Assembly (NCBI GenBank): GCA_902580215.1
Contig: CACHJT010000008.1
Location: 1 to 50,964 of the forward strand
Origin: an uncultured Candidatus Actinomarina sp.
GTDB taxonomy: Bacteria; Actinomycetota; Acidimicrobiia; Actinomarinales; Actinomarinaceae
Reading direction: 5' to 3'
Length of the DNA stretch: 50,964 nucleotides
The position numbers and the translations under genes were made by a program. Positions 41,554-50,602 of this stretch are shown in pieces. A model generated the notes under the pieces. That model had not been told where the DNA came from. It did no database searches and saw nothing but the letters and a program-made list of their open reading frames with translations. Each line of letters begins with the position of its first letter. Position 1 is the first letter of the stretch.

Positions 41554-42615
41554 TTAGACAGTTGGTATATTACTCTCAATGACAGTATCTACACCTGCGT
41601 CTGTTTCTTTAATTGGACGTGCCTTAAGCAAGAGAACACCAACTACTGCCGATGCTGCTGTTGCTATGGCTACACCAGCTAACACTGGGAACGCCCCACC
41701 TCTTGGAAGCATAGCAATGTATGCGAAAATACTTCCTGGTGAAGGAGGTCCAACTAGACCAGCTCCAGTTGCTACGAACCAGAGGTCAGCTGAAATTCCA
41801 CCTGCCCACATAGCGATGATCATAATTGGATGACCAAGGACATATGGGAAATAGATTTCGTGGATTCCTCCAAAGAAATGAATAATGATTGAGCCAGGTG
41901 CGGATTCTTTCCACATACCAGTTCCAGCAAACCAATAAGCTAGAAGCAATCCAAGTCCAGGACCTGGGTTAGTTTCTAACAAGAAATAAATTGATTGGCC
42001 AGATTCTGCTGACTCAGCTGCACCTAGAGGTGTTAACACACCTTGGTTAACAGCATTATTCAAGAACAATACTTTAGCAACCTCAATAGGAATGTCTGCT
42101 AATGGAACTAATCCACTATCAACAAGTGCTGCTGCACCATTTCCTAATGCTTCTGTGATTGCGTCAAGTACTGGACTTATAACATTATAAGCTATGACAG
42201 AAAGACCCCAACCTAAAATACCAAGTGAGAAGTTATCATATAACATCTCAAAGCCTTCAGGAATGCTGTCTTGTAATCTGTCGTCAACTTGCTTCATTAC
42301 CCAAGCTGCTGCTGGTCCCATGACCATAGCGCCTAGGAACTGAGGTGAAGAAGTTGCAACAATAATAGCTGTTGTAACAACTGCACCGATCACACCACCT
42401 CTATGACCGTGTACCATCTTTCCACCTGTGTAACCTAACAGAAGTGGAAGGAGGGTTAGAATCATAGGTCCAACCATGGATGACAAATCTTCATTTGGCG
42501 TCCAACCAGTTGGAATATAGAGTGCTGTAATCAAACCCCAAGCGATGAATGCGCCAATGTTAGGAATAACCATTCCTGACATAGCACCGCCAACGCGTTG
42601 TATGGATTCTTTCAT
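41554..42615 (-). CDS. mtlA: Mannitol-type PTS EIIC membrane component
   Basis: This 353-residue protein has about eight membrane segments. It starts RVGGAMSGMVIPNIGAFIAWG and contains HGHRGGVIGA, a GPAAAW segment, an NNAVNQGVLTPLG stretch, NPGPGLGLLLAYW and a GGIHEIYFPYVL motif, all diagnostic for the MtlA EIIC domain. It brings mannitol (or a related hexitol) into the cell with phosphorylation by EIIB. GGGGG upstream is a probable ribosome site. It is the first gene of the operon and is separated from EIIB by a terminator-like hairpin. Confidence 0.93.
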   Translation of the reverse strand: MKESIQRVGGAMSGMVIPNIGAFIAWGLITALYIPTGWTPNEDLSSMVGPMILTLLPLLLGYTGGKMVHGHRGGVIGAVVTTAIIVATSSPQFLGAMVMGPAAAWVMKQVDDRLQDSIPEGFEMLYDNFSLGILGWGLSVIAYNVISPVLDAITEALGNGAAALVDSGLVPLADIPIEVAKVLFLNNAVNQGVLTPLGAAESAESGQSIYFLLETNPGPGLGLLLAYWFAGTGMWKESAPGSIIIHFFGGIHEIYFPYVLGHPIMIIAMWAGGISADLWFVATGAGLVGPPSPGSIFAYIAMLPRGGAFPVLAGVAIATAASAVVGVLLLKARPIKETDAGVDTVIESNIPTV

Positions 42616-42779
42616 ATTTACAATCCCCCTAACGATTGATTTTTATATTGATTAATTTATAAAATAATCACTCTTAATTATATGAAAATAAATCCTTGGA
42701 TTCAGGCAAATTTAGTGAAAATTTTACATTTTATGTAACTCTAAGGCAAGACTTAGGTCTCATTATCCCTAAGACTTTG

Positions 42780-42785
42780 TATAAT
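42780..42785 (+). promoter_or_regulatory. Consensus -10 box (TATAAT) for the redoxin gene
   Basis: TATAAT lies 30 bases upstream of the ATG. A Shine-Dalgarno-like GTGAGG precedes the start, so this gene has a leader, unlike most here. CTAAG (42741-42745) and CTTAG (42752-42756) form a short inverted repeat in the region shared with the divergent mannitol operon, a possible operator. Confidence 0.5.
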
Positions 42786-42815
42786 TGTGAAATATTTAAC
42801 AAAAAGTGAGGAAAA

Positions 42816-43409
42816 ATGGACGTAGAATCAACAATGTTGCCTTTAGGTACTAAATTGCCTGAGTTTAACCTAAAAGGAATTGACGAAAAATATTATAAAA
42901 ATAGCGATTTTTCCGAAAATAATGGTCTTTTAGTGATGTTTATATGTAATCACTGTCCTTTTGTAAAGCACATCAATGAAGGATTGGTTGATTTTACTAA
43001 TGATTTAATAGCTAAAAATATTGGTGTTATTGGTATTAACTCAAATGACAGCTCACAGGAAAAATATGCTGAAGACAGCATTGAAAAGATGAAAGAGTAT
43101 GCATCTGAATTAGGGTACCAGTTTCCTTATGTAGTTGATGAAGATCAAACAGTTGCAAAGAATTTTACTGCTCAATGCACACCAGATTTTTTCCTCTTTA
43201 ATAGCGATTCAGAGCTTATTTATAGAGGACAGTTTGATTTCTCAAGGCCTGGAAATGACAAACCCGTAACTGGAGAAAGTTTGGCCCAAGCAGTAGATGC
43301 TTATCTAAATTCTAATGAAACTATATCTCCGCAATATCCAAGCATGGGATGTAACATCAAGTGGAAAATAGATGAGGAGCCTGATTACTTCCTAGAAGTT
43401 AAGGGTTAA
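42816..43409 (+). CDS. Thioredoxin-fold redoxin (AhpC/TSA-like) with CNHC motif
   Basis: This 197-residue protein has FICNHCPFVKHI with C44 and C47 as the redox pair, GVIGINSNDS, a YVVDEDQTVAKNF segment and a CTPDFFLFN stretch. This is the family of thioredoxin-like redoxins common in marine bacteria. It is likely a thiol-disulfide reductase or peroxidase in the cytoplasm; no signal peptide is seen. It has a good ribosome site (GTGAGG) and overlaps the convergent YjbQ gene by 4 bases. Confidence 0.85.
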   Translation: MDVESTMLPLGTKLPEFNLKGIDEKYYKNSDFSENNGLLVMFICNHCPFVKHINEGLVDFTNDLIAKNIGVIGINSNDSSQEKYAEDSIEKMKEYASELGYQFPYVVDEDQTVAKNFTAQCTPDFFLFNSDSELIYRGQFDFSRPGNDKPVTGESLAQAVDAYLNSNETISPQYPSMGCNIKWKIDEEPDYFLEVKG

Positions 43410-43930
43410 TTTAAATCCTGAATCTGAACAAAAAGTCTTCTGGAGCGAGCGCAGTCTAACTCTACAAAGAAAAGTCTCTGCCATCTTCCAATAATTAATT
43501 CAGAATTAATTATTGGTAAAGTGACACCAGTAGATCCAATTATTGTACCTCTCACATGTGACCTACCATTTACGTTTTCATCCTCTTGCATATTTTCTGT
43601 TCTTAAATCCCAATCATCATGCTCATAATAAGAATCAGATGGTACAAGTTCTTCAATCTTTTTCTTAAAGTCATTGATGTATCCTGTTTCGGATTCATTA
43701 ATAACAACTGCAGTAGTTGTATGAGGTGTGAAAAGTGTTACAGACCCATGTTTAATATTACTTTTAGCAACAATTTCTAAAACAGCTTCAGTGAAATCAC
43801 AAAATTGATTAGTTTCTTCGGTATCAAAATGTAGTGCTAAAGTAGCTGACTTGTTACTTTCTGATTTGTAGAGATCAACTAACTCAAAATCGAGTTCTTG
43901 AGCTCCAATTCTTTGTTTGTTATTTTTCAT
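43406..43930 (-). CDS. YjbQ-family protein (UPF0047)
   Basis: This protein is about 174 residues. It has TPHTTTAVVINESE, an SHVRGTIIGSTGVTLPI segment with the conserved His, and IIGRWQRLFFVELDCARSRRLFVQ, the whole YjbQ pattern. Members were reported to have weak thiamine-phosphate synthase activity; the true role is open. The frame extends to a TTG at 43939, but the ATG at 43930 is preferred here. Confidence 0.85.
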   Translation of the reverse strand: MKNNKQRIGAQELDFELVDLYKSESNKSATLALHFDTEETNQFCDFTEAVLEIVAKSNIKHGSVTLFTPHTTTAVVINESETGYINDFKKKIEELVPSDSYYEHDDWDLRTENMQEDENVNGRSHVRGTIIGSTGVTLPIINSELIIGRWQRLFFVELDCARSRRLFVQIQDLN

Positions 43931-43963
43931 CAGTATCAAACTTCATAATAACTCTTTGTGAAA

Positions 43964-45193
43964 TTAATCACTATCTAATATTTGATTTTGATAGTCCCAA
44001 TATTCACATAGTTCATTATCTTGTGCATCCACTTCATCAATTGCTATTGGGTTTCCTTTTGCTATAGCTTTAGTGACAACATTGTCTTCTGCAATTCCGA
44101 TTGGGAGAAGGCCCTTTGATGATGATGTCTTCTGTGCTTTTCCATATATATAGTCTCCCCCAATTGAACCAAGGTTTGTGCCTGGTTCAATGTCTTGTTT
44201 AGCATGTGCAACAACTTCAACGTTCCAGCTTTGTGCACTCAACTTGGAATACTTTTCCAACATAATGTGTCTTATTGTTCTTGGTATTTCAAGGCTTGTT
44301 AAATGATAGGGTCTGGCTAAAGTCCAGTAGGGACCTTTGCCCATTTTTAGATACTCCATTTCATAATTTACATAATCATCCTCGGAATAGATTACTGCAA
44401 AAACACCTGGAGCAATTCCAAAAGCGAAATCAACAACTTGTGATTCATCCAGTAAGCCTCCATCTTTTTTGGGGATGTAGAACTGATTTATATTTTCATA
44501 TGTCGCCTCTATACCATGCATGCCATCAATATCTATATTGAAACCCAGAAAATTAGCGAGTGCAGCCATCTCGACCATCGTTTTAGTTCCATCAACAAAA
44601 CTGGTTAACATTTTTGGATTCATTTTTTTTAAAGATGCTTCTTTTGTTAATGAACTCGGAGTAGCAAATGTATCAAATGGGTTATTTTTACCTTTTCCAA
44701 TTGATATAACGTCAAAAGACAACTCTCTAGCAAAGTTATATAGATCAAGAGCAGCTACGGGTTCATCGCCATCAGCAACTGTCACTATTGCATTGTTTTT
44801 TTCTGCTTCTTTTCTTAAAGCTAAGCCGATAGTTGCCTCAGTTTCCACGTTTAATAAAATTAAATTAATACCTCGATTTAAAACATTCTTAGCAACAAGA
44901 GCCCCTGCAGCAGGTGTACCTGTTGCTTCAATTACAATGTCCAGTTCAACATTATCCAGACCTGCAATACTGTCAGAACAAAGAGGCTCATTTTCTTTGT
45001 GTTTTTTATACCTATCAGAAGCAATATCAAGTTGTTTTTGATTCCTATCAATAATACATACGAGGTCTACTCCATACATTTTTGATACTTGGGCTACAAT
45101 TCCTTGTCCCATTTGACCTGCTCCAACAAGCCCTACTTTTACATTTTCATTTCGATCTTCTATAAAATTTTTAAATTTATCTAATTGGTTCAT
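43964..45193 (-). CDS. SAF-domain oxidoreductase, DRL-type DXP reductoisomerase candidate
   Basis: This is a 409-residue protein. Residues 19-160 are a Rossmann domain (VGLVGAGQMGQGIVAQV) like homoserine dehydrogenase. The middle catalytic part has GKGKNNPFDTFATP and SFVDGTKTMVEMAALANFLGF. Residues about 325-400 form a SAF domain (AKQDIEPGTNLGSIGG, GLLPIGIAEDN). This architecture is that of COG4091, the family to which the DXR-like enzyme DRL of Brucella belongs; DRL makes MEP from DXP. Position directly next to ispD (2-base gap), which uses MEP, strongly favours that role. Other COG4091 members may act on different polyols, so biochemistry is needed for certainty. Confidence 0.7.
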   Translation of the reverse strand: MNQLDKFKNFIEDRNENVKVGLVGAGQMGQGIVAQVSKMYGVDLVCIIDRNQKQLDIASDRYKKHKENEPLCSDSIAGLDNVELDIVIEATGTPAAGALVAKNVLNRGINLILLNVETEATIGLALRKEAEKNNAIVTVADGDEPVAALDLYNFARELSFDVISIGKGKNNPFDTFATPSSLTKEASLKKMNPKMLTSFVDGTKTMVEMAALANFLGFNIDIDGMHGIEATYENINQFYIPKKDGGLLDESQVVDFAFGIAPGVFAVIYSEDDYVNYEMEYLKMGKGPYWTLARPYHLTSLEIPRTIRHIMLEKYSKLSAQSWNVEVVAHAKQDIEPGTNLGSIGGDYIYGKAQKTSSSKGLLPIGIAEDNVVTKAIAKGNPIAIDEVDAQDNELCEYWDYQNQILDSD

Positions 45194-45195
45194 TT

Positions 45196-45864
45196 TTAAA
45201 TAACGGCTTTCTCAATAATTTCTAAATCACTTTTATAAGTAATTTTTAAGTTATTCTCCTCACCTCTAACTACTTGGGTTTCATATTTATTAAAGTTGAA
45301 CATGCTTTCTGTTGTGTCAACCATACCAGTAATATTATTTTTTGATAGAAATGAATAACACTCAAACAATTCTTTATATTTATAAATTTGAGGTGTCTGA
45401 ATATCTACAATTTTTTTATGAGTAACAATTTCATCATTTTCTATATCATAAAATTTACTGTTGTCTAAGTAAGGCGCTGCAGATCCATGTTCTTTCGCTG
45501 TATTAACTAAGCTTGTTAAAAGCTCAGAGGACATAAAAGAACGAGCGGCATCGTGTATTGCAATCAAACAATTATCTGAAGCTCTATCTTGTAAATACTG
45601 AAGTGCACAGTACTCACTTTCTTGTCTCGAATCTCCACCGAGTATAATTGAAACACTTTGATGTTCAGTGAAAAGTTTTTCTAATGCCGACTTATTTAAC
45701 TTAGAAGAAACTATCAATACTTCATCAATTTCATTATTGTCTAAAAAGGTTTCAACAGGATATAAGACTAGCTCTTTGCCATTTACTTTATAAAAAAGTT
45801 TGTTTACTTCTGCATCAAAGCGGGTGCTATCACCTGCTGCAAGTATTACGCCATAAGTTTTCAA
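45196..45864 (-). CDS. ispD: IspD, 2-C-methyl-D-erythritol 4-phosphate cytidylyltransferase
   Basis: This 222-residue protein has GVILAAGDSTRFDAEVNKLF with the nucleotide-binding turn, ILGGDSRQESE, IAIHDAARSFMS, a DIQTPQIY segment and NLKITYKSDLEIIE. These are the motifs of IspD, which converts MEP and CTP to CDP-methylerythritol. TarI (ribitol-5-phosphate) is the nearest alternative. The adjacent DRL-like gene fits IspD best. It follows ptsI by 7 bases. Confidence 0.85.
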   Translation of the reverse strand: MKTYGVILAAGDSTRFDAEVNKLFYKVNGKELVLYPVETFLDNNEIDEVLIVSSKLNKSALEKLFTEHQSVSIILGGDSRQESEYCALQYLQDRASDNCLIAIHDAARSFMSSELLTSLVNTAKEHGSAAPYLDNSKFYDIENDEIVTHKKIVDIQTPQIYKYKELFECYSFLSKNNITGMVDTTESMFNFNKYETQVVRGEENNLKITYKSDLEIIEKAVI

Positions 45865-45871
45865 TATAAAA

Positions 45872-47491
45872 CTATATTATGAACTTTCGTACACTTTGTG
45901 AATTTTTTTGAGATAGTATTTCGTCTATATTTATATTTTTCAATGCTTCTTTTGCTTTTAGCAAGGATGAGACTATTGCTGGAGCTTGTGATGGAGCAAG
46001 GCTAAATATTCTTAACCCCAAAAGATAAAGCATATAAGCTCCTTCTGTATCTGAGGCCATATCACCACAGACTGATACTTCAATATCATTTTGATTAGCA
46101 GTATTGATGATGTTGTGTAATAGCTTTAAAAAAGAAGGATTTAGAGCATCATGATATTTGTTTAAAGATGTAATTCCTCTATCAGCTGCAAATGAATACT
46201 GAAGTAAATCATTAGTACCAATTGAGAAAAAATCAACCTCATCGATATATATTTCTGGAGATATAGCAACTGACGGAGTTTCTACCATAATCCCTAATGT
46301 GGGAATTTCGGCTCCTAATTTGTCTGCTACAGAAACCACCACTTCTTTTGCTTCTTGAAAGTCTTCAAGAGTTGCAACCATTGGAAACATTATTTTTACT
46401 TTTCCACTAATATTCGAATTCAAAATTGAACTGATTTGAGTTTCAAAAAGTTTTCTGTTTTCTAAAGTAAGCCTGACCCCTCTTACTCCTAAAAATGGGT
46501 TCTCCTCCTGAGGAAGATTTAAGTAATCAACTTGTTTGTCTCCACCTATATCTAATGTTCTATAAACAATAGTTTCCTCAAACTTATCATTAAGTAGGTT
46601 GTTTGAATTAATTAAGCTATCTAATTCAGGTTCTGTTGACTCTTCTATATAAAGAAATTCGGAACGAAACAAACCTATTGATTTTATTAATGAATCGTTA
46701 AAACTCTTAATCTCGTCCGTTGAGCCAATGTTTGCCCTAAGTTCAACATCTAATTTATTCAAGTTTTCTTCTGTGTAGTTTTCAAGCTGTTTAGTTATGG
46801 TTGCTTTATACTCTTCAACAATTTTTAATGAGCTTTCATCAGGATTAATTGTTAATTCCCCAGTTGAACCATTGATTATAACTTCTTCAACATTATCTAT
46901 ATCAAAGTCAGCAATACTAATCCCTAAAATACATGGAATGCCATAATTTTTAGCCACAATTACAGCATGAGAAGTTGGACCACCTTCTTTTACAACAAAT
47001 CCTTTAACAAGATTTAAATTCATCGATGACGTTTCATTTGGTGTTAGCTCATTTGCAAAGATGACTTGAGGAACATCTGCATCAAACTCTACAGATATAT
47101 CTTGGAGGGTAAATATTAATTCTTTACCGATTGCTTCAATATCCTCTGATCTTTGTTGAAAATACTCATCATCCATTTGTTTAAATACTTCTGATTGTTC
47201 CAAAAATACGTCATAAATTTTTTCTAAGTTTGCTTCATTTAGTTCGGATAAACTATTTATTAATTCAGGATCATTAAGAATTAAAATATATGCCTCTAGA
47301 ACTTCTGCTTCTATTTCTCGAGATGATGAATTATATTTCTCAATAATACTTTTATATTTTGCAGTTAATTCTTTTATTCCTTCATCAAGTGAGATAGTTG
47401 CAGCAATAGAAAAATCCAGCGTTCTTTCTATGTTTATTGGCTTTCCAGTATTAACTCCAGGGGATACTCCAGTGCCTTGTAAAACTCTCAT
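45872..47491 (-). CDS. ptsI: PTS enzyme I (phosphoenolpyruvate-protein phosphotransferase)
   Basis: This 539-residue protein has GGPTSHAVIVAKNYGIPCILG with the phosphorylated His175, FRSEFLYIE, a TLDIGGDKQVDYL segment, NPFLGVRG and a FFSIGTNDLLQYSFAADR stretch. It takes phosphate from PEP and passes it to HPr. It is slightly shorter than the usual 570 residues. TAACTT lies 6 bases before the ATG. The ispD and DRL-like genes follow on the same strand, an unexpected pairing with enzyme I. Confidence 0.93.
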   Translation of the reverse strand: MRVLQGTGVSPGVNTGKPINIERTLDFSIAATISLDEGIKELTAKYKSIIEKYNSSSREIEAEVLEAYILILNDPELINSLSELNEANLEKIYDVFLEQSEVFKQMDDEYFQQRSEDIEAIGKELIFTLQDISVEFDADVPQVIFANELTPNETSSMNLNLVKGFVVKEGGPTSHAVIVAKNYGIPCILGISIADFDIDNVEEVIINGSTGELTINPDESSLKIVEEYKATITKQLENYTEENLNKLDVELRANIGSTDEIKSFNDSLIKSIGLFRSEFLYIEESTEPELDSLINSNNLLNDKFEETIVYRTLDIGGDKQVDYLNLPQEENPFLGVRGVRLTLENRKLFETQISSILNSNISGKVKIMFPMVATLEDFQEAKEVVVSVADKLGAEIPTLGIMVETPSVAISPEIYIDEVDFFSIGTNDLLQYSFAADRGITSLNKYHDALNPSFLKLLHNIINTANQNDIEVSVCGDMASDTEGAYMLYLLGLRIFSLAPSQAPAIVSSLLKAKEALKNINIDEILSQKNSQSVRKFII

Positions 47492-47561
47492 AGAATAAAG
47501 TTAGTTAATTAATTAATTATTGCAATAGTTGTAATTTTAATAATTAATTAATGTTCAAAAT

Positions 47562-47966
47562 ATGGAATATAATTTTTTATTACTTGAAGACAACAAATTG
47601 TCTATTAAAAAAAATAAAACCTTTTTGCAATTAACCCAAGAAAATATAGACAACCTTAAAGCAGATTACTCACTGATTTCAATCAATGAAATTAAAGGCA
47701 ATTACCCTCTTTCCTCAAAAGTGATAGGACTTCTCAAAGATAATGAAGTTGTAATAAACTTTGAAAAAGTGTCTAGCGCATTGAAAGAATTGGAGAGCAA
47801 TAAAATCATAGCTCATTTAAGTCGTGAAAATTTTAGAAAAATTTCTTTTCCAATTTTTGTTCAGTCTGAATATTTAAAAACCTATTTAAAAGATTCTGGT
47901 CTACAATTTGAACTCAGTTTATTTTTAGAAAATTCTAATTTTCTGAAGATTGAACTTGATTCTTAG
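47562..47966 (+). CDS. Hypothetical protein
   Basis: This is a 134-residue soluble protein, rich in Lys, Glu, Asn and Leu, with no Cys and no membrane segment. TAATGT sits 7 bases before the ATG, giving it its own leaderless promoter next to that of ptsI, to which it is divergent. Its last 32 bases overlap the convergent EamA gene. I recognise no family. Confidence 0.55.
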   Translation: MEYNFLLLEDNKLSIKKNKTFLQLTQENIDNLKADYSLISINEIKGNYPLSSKVIGLLKDNEVVINFEKVSSALKELESNKIIAHLSRENFRKISFPIFVQSEYLKTYLKDSGLQFELSLFLENSNFLKIELDS

Positions 47967-48789
47967 TATCAAAAATAACTTGGGTAATTCCAATAAGTAA
48001 CACAATAGCAAATCCAACATACTGAGATGCTCTTAATGATTCATTTAAAATCATTGCTCCAATTATTACTCCTGTTACGGGTTCAAGATAAGTTATTGTT
48101 CCAATAGACACAGGTGGTATAAATTTAATTACATACCAATAAGTCGTTAACCCAACCCCTGTTAGAAAAAATCCAAGGAACACGCTAACCAATAAATTGT
48201 CTAGCATCCAAGAAAATCCTTCATACGTAAATGGAGATAGAATTATTGCTGCAAAAAAGACTTGGACAAATGCAACATTAAGTCCCCCAAATTGGACTGA
48301 CTTTGAAGATCCATAAATTATTAAGATCGCCAAAGAAATTGCACTAACTAGTCCATAAACTACACCTAAAGCTGATGAGATTGTAGAAAAATCTAAAAGA
48401 AGATACAGGCCAAAAAAACCAGTAAAGATAAGTGCCACTTGAAGTAGTTTGATATTTTTTCCACGGAACAATTCAATTATCAAAATAAATATTGGATAGG
48501 AGAAAACTAATCCAATTCCAACAGCTACTGTATTCAACTCTATAGATTTGAACATTGTTGACCAGTGTATGGCTAGTAAAGGGCCTAGAAAAATTCCAGA
48601 ATAAAGTAAATCTTTTGTAATCTGCCTTTTCTTAAGAACAAAGATTAACAAGAAAATAGTTCCAAGAAAAGTTCTTATACCTACCAAAGACATAGAGCTA
48701 ACATCAGACGTTCTGATGATTAAGGGAATAGATCCCCAGCAAATTGCTAATAAGCTAATGAGGAGGTATGCCCTAAGTTTTTTATTCAA
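47935..48789 (-). CDS. EamA/DMT-family transporter
   Basis: This 284-residue protein has ten membrane helices in two repeats of five. RAYLLISLLAICWGSIPLIIR starts the first repeat and AISLAILIIYGSSKS the second. A TYLEPVTGVIIGAMILNESL segment at the end is the conserved EamA signature. Family members export metabolites or import small solutes; the substrate is unknown. It begins 2 bases after the dnaB stop, so it shares the ribosomal-protein operon. Confidence 0.85.
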   Translation of the reverse strand: MNKKLRAYLLISLLAICWGSIPLIIRTSDVSSMSLVGIRTFLGTIFLLIFVLKKRQITKDLLYSGIFLGPLLAIHWSTMFKSIELNTVAVGIGLVFSYPIFILIIELFRGKNIKLLQVALIFTGFFGLYLLLDFSTISSALGVVYGLVSAISLAILIIYGSSKSVQFGGLNVAFVQVFFAAIILSPFTYEGFSWMLDNLLVSVFLGFFLTGVGLTTYWYVIKFIPPVSIGTITYLEPVTGVIIGAMILNESLRASQYVGFAIVLLIGITQVIFDTKNQVQSSEN

Positions 48790-48791
48790 AC

Positions 48792-50150
48792 TTATTGTTG
48801 GTCTTGTTTAGAGTAATTACTAAATTGTGTAAATTCTTTACTGAAGAAAAGATCGACTTTTCCAGTTTGTCCAGATCTATTTTTGACAATGTTTACTTCT
48901 GCAACACCTGGTGTTTCAGTGCCTGGGTTGTAATAATCGTCTCTATAAAGCATCATGACTATGTCTGCATCCTGCTCAATTGCTCCAGACTCCCTTAAGT
49001 CACCTAAACGAGGTCTTTTATCTTCCCTAGCCTCGGCTGCTCTGTTTAACTGTGAAAGTGCAAATATTGGAACTTTAAGTTCTCTTGCTAAGTTTTTTAA
49101 GTTTCTACTTATTTCAGCAATTTCTTGCTGTCTGTTATCGCCAGACGAACTTTGCATTAGTTGCAGATAATCAACAAGTATAAGGTCTAGGCCTTTGGAA
49201 GACTTTAGTCTTCTAGATTTTGCTCGTATGTCTGTAACTGTAATCACAGGAGCATCATCAAAATACAGTGGAAGGTTATTAACTTTTGATGCAGCCTCTA
49301 CAACTCTTGACCATTTTTCAGGTCCTAGTTGACCTTTTCTAGCATCTCCGGAAGTAACTTTTGCTTCAGAAAATAAAACTCTTTGAACCAATTCTTCTTT
49401 TGTCATTTCAAGCGAGAAAAATGCTGCTATCTTTCCATCTTTTGCTACATTGGTGGCAATATTTAAAGCTAAGGAGGATTTACCCATGCTTGGTCTTGAA
49501 GCTAGTACTGCTAAGTTTCCTTCTTGTAAGCCAGAAAGATAATAATCTAAATCTGAAAAATATGTTGGGAGTCCTGATAGCCCAGTTCCTCTATTTTCAA
49601 TTTCTTCAATTCTTTCTATCGCAGATTCAAGTACGTCATTTACACCAACCAATCCATCACCAATTGCATCATCAGAAGCTGTAAATATTGTTTGTTCTGC
49701 TTCATCTAAAACACTATGAATTTCTTTATCCATAGCCATGGCTAATAACTCAATTCTTCCACTCGCTTTTAAAAGTTTTCTTCTATGTGAATGCTCTAAA
49801 ACAATCTCTATATATCTTTCAAAATTTGCAGAACTAGGAACATTCTCAACAAGTCTTGCAATATAAGAAGCATTTACAGATGAGTTTTTTGTGTCTTTAA
49901 AAATTAGTTCCGAAACAGTTACGGTATCTATGGGATTACCTGTATCAAAAAGTCCTTTCATTGCTTCAAAAACACTTTGATTAGAAGGACTGTAAAAATC
50001 TGCTGGCTTTACTTCTTCCATGAGTCTTGTTACAGCATCTCTTGAAAGTAATGCACTACCTAAAAGAGCCTCTTCTGCTTCTAGGCTATGTGGAGGAACT
50101 TTACCTAAAGATTGGTTATCTCTAGATGAAAGCGCCTCAGGACCAACCAT
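48792..50150 (-). CDS. dnaB: Replicative DNA helicase DnaB
   Basis: This 452-residue helicase has the N-terminal DnaB domain (VPPHSLEAEEALLGSALLS), a linker, and a RecA-like domain with ASRPSMGKSSLALN (Walker A, about 212-225), a DLILVDYLQLM Walker B segment, and ALSQLNRAAEAR followed by a DLRESGAIEQDADI motif. It unwinds DNA at the replication fork. It has no intein, although such insertions are frequent in actinobacterial dnaB. It shares a base with the rplI stop. Confidence 0.96.
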   Translation of the reverse strand: MVGPEALSSRDNQSLGKVPPHSLEAEEALLGSALLSRDAVTRLMEEVKPADFYSPSNQSVFEAMKGLFDTGNPIDTVTVSELIFKDTKNSSVNASYIARLVENVPSSANFERYIEIVLEHSHRRKLLKASGRIELLAMAMDKEIHSVLDEAEQTIFTASDDAIGDGLVGVNDVLESAIERIEEIENRGTGLSGLPTYFSDLDYYLSGLQEGNLAVLASRPSMGKSSLALNIATNVAKDGKIAAFFSLEMTKEELVQRVLFSEAKVTSGDARKGQLGPEKWSRVVEAASKVNNLPLYFDDAPVITVTDIRAKSRRLKSSKGLDLILVDYLQLMQSSSGDNRQQEIAEISRNLKNLARELKVPIFALSQLNRAAEAREDKRPRLGDLRESGAIEQDADIVMMLYRDDYYNPGTETPGVAEVNIVKNRSGQTGKVDLFFSKEFTQFSNYSKQDQQ

Positions 50151-50602
50151 TATTTTGTATCTGGGACTATCTCTAAAGTAATATCGAAACTTGTATCAGG
50201 TCCTAAAACTACCTTTACAGTATGTAAGCCAATTTCTTTTACCTGGTTTTCAACATTGATTTGGTCTTCTTCAAGTTTAAATCCTGAAAATGTTTCGACT
50301 GCTTCAGTGATCTGCTCATTACTGATAGCAGCGTATAAAGTTCCTTCATCAGTAGATGTCTGAGAAATTACGATATGTGCATCAGCAAGTGCTGTCTTGA
50401 TTGACTCCGCTAGTTCAGAGTTTATTTGTGCTTGTTCTTGCCTTTTCTCTTGAAGCTTTTGAGCAAACTCCAAATTATTTGCTGTTGCAACTATTGCTAA
50501 TTTTTTAGGTAAGAGATAGTTTCTTGCATAACCTTTTGCGACATCAACAACATCTCCTTTTCGCCCTAATGGCTGAACATCTGAGTTTAGAATTAATTTC
50601 AT
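50150..50602 (-). CDS. rplI: 50S ribosomal protein L9
   Basis: This 150-residue protein starts with [21 protein letters not shown] and [13 protein letters not shown], the L9 signature, followed by the long central helix and the C-terminal domain with [13 protein letters not shown]. It binds 23S rRNA near L1. It overlaps rpsR by 4 bases (ATGA) and touches dnaB. Confidence 0.97.
   Translation of the reverse strand: MKLILNSDVQPLGRKGDVVDVAKGYARNYLLPKKLAIVATANNLEFAQKLQEKRQEQAQINSELAESIKTALADAHIVISQTSTDEGTLYAAISNEQITEAVETFSGFKLEEDQINVENQVKEIGLHTVKVVLGPDTSFDITLEIVPDTK

Noticed and set aside
31155-43409. Selenoprotein candidates among Fe-S carrier and redoxin genes
   Set aside because: All expected Cys positions are Cys and no in-frame TGA interrupts recognised domains.
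44520-45041. 173-codon open frame antisense to the SAF oxidoreductase gene
   Set aside because: It is a shadow of a well-supported gene, with no domain and no ribosome site.
48792-50150. Intein in dnaB
   Set aside because: The helicase motifs are continuous at normal length, with no inserted splicing domain.
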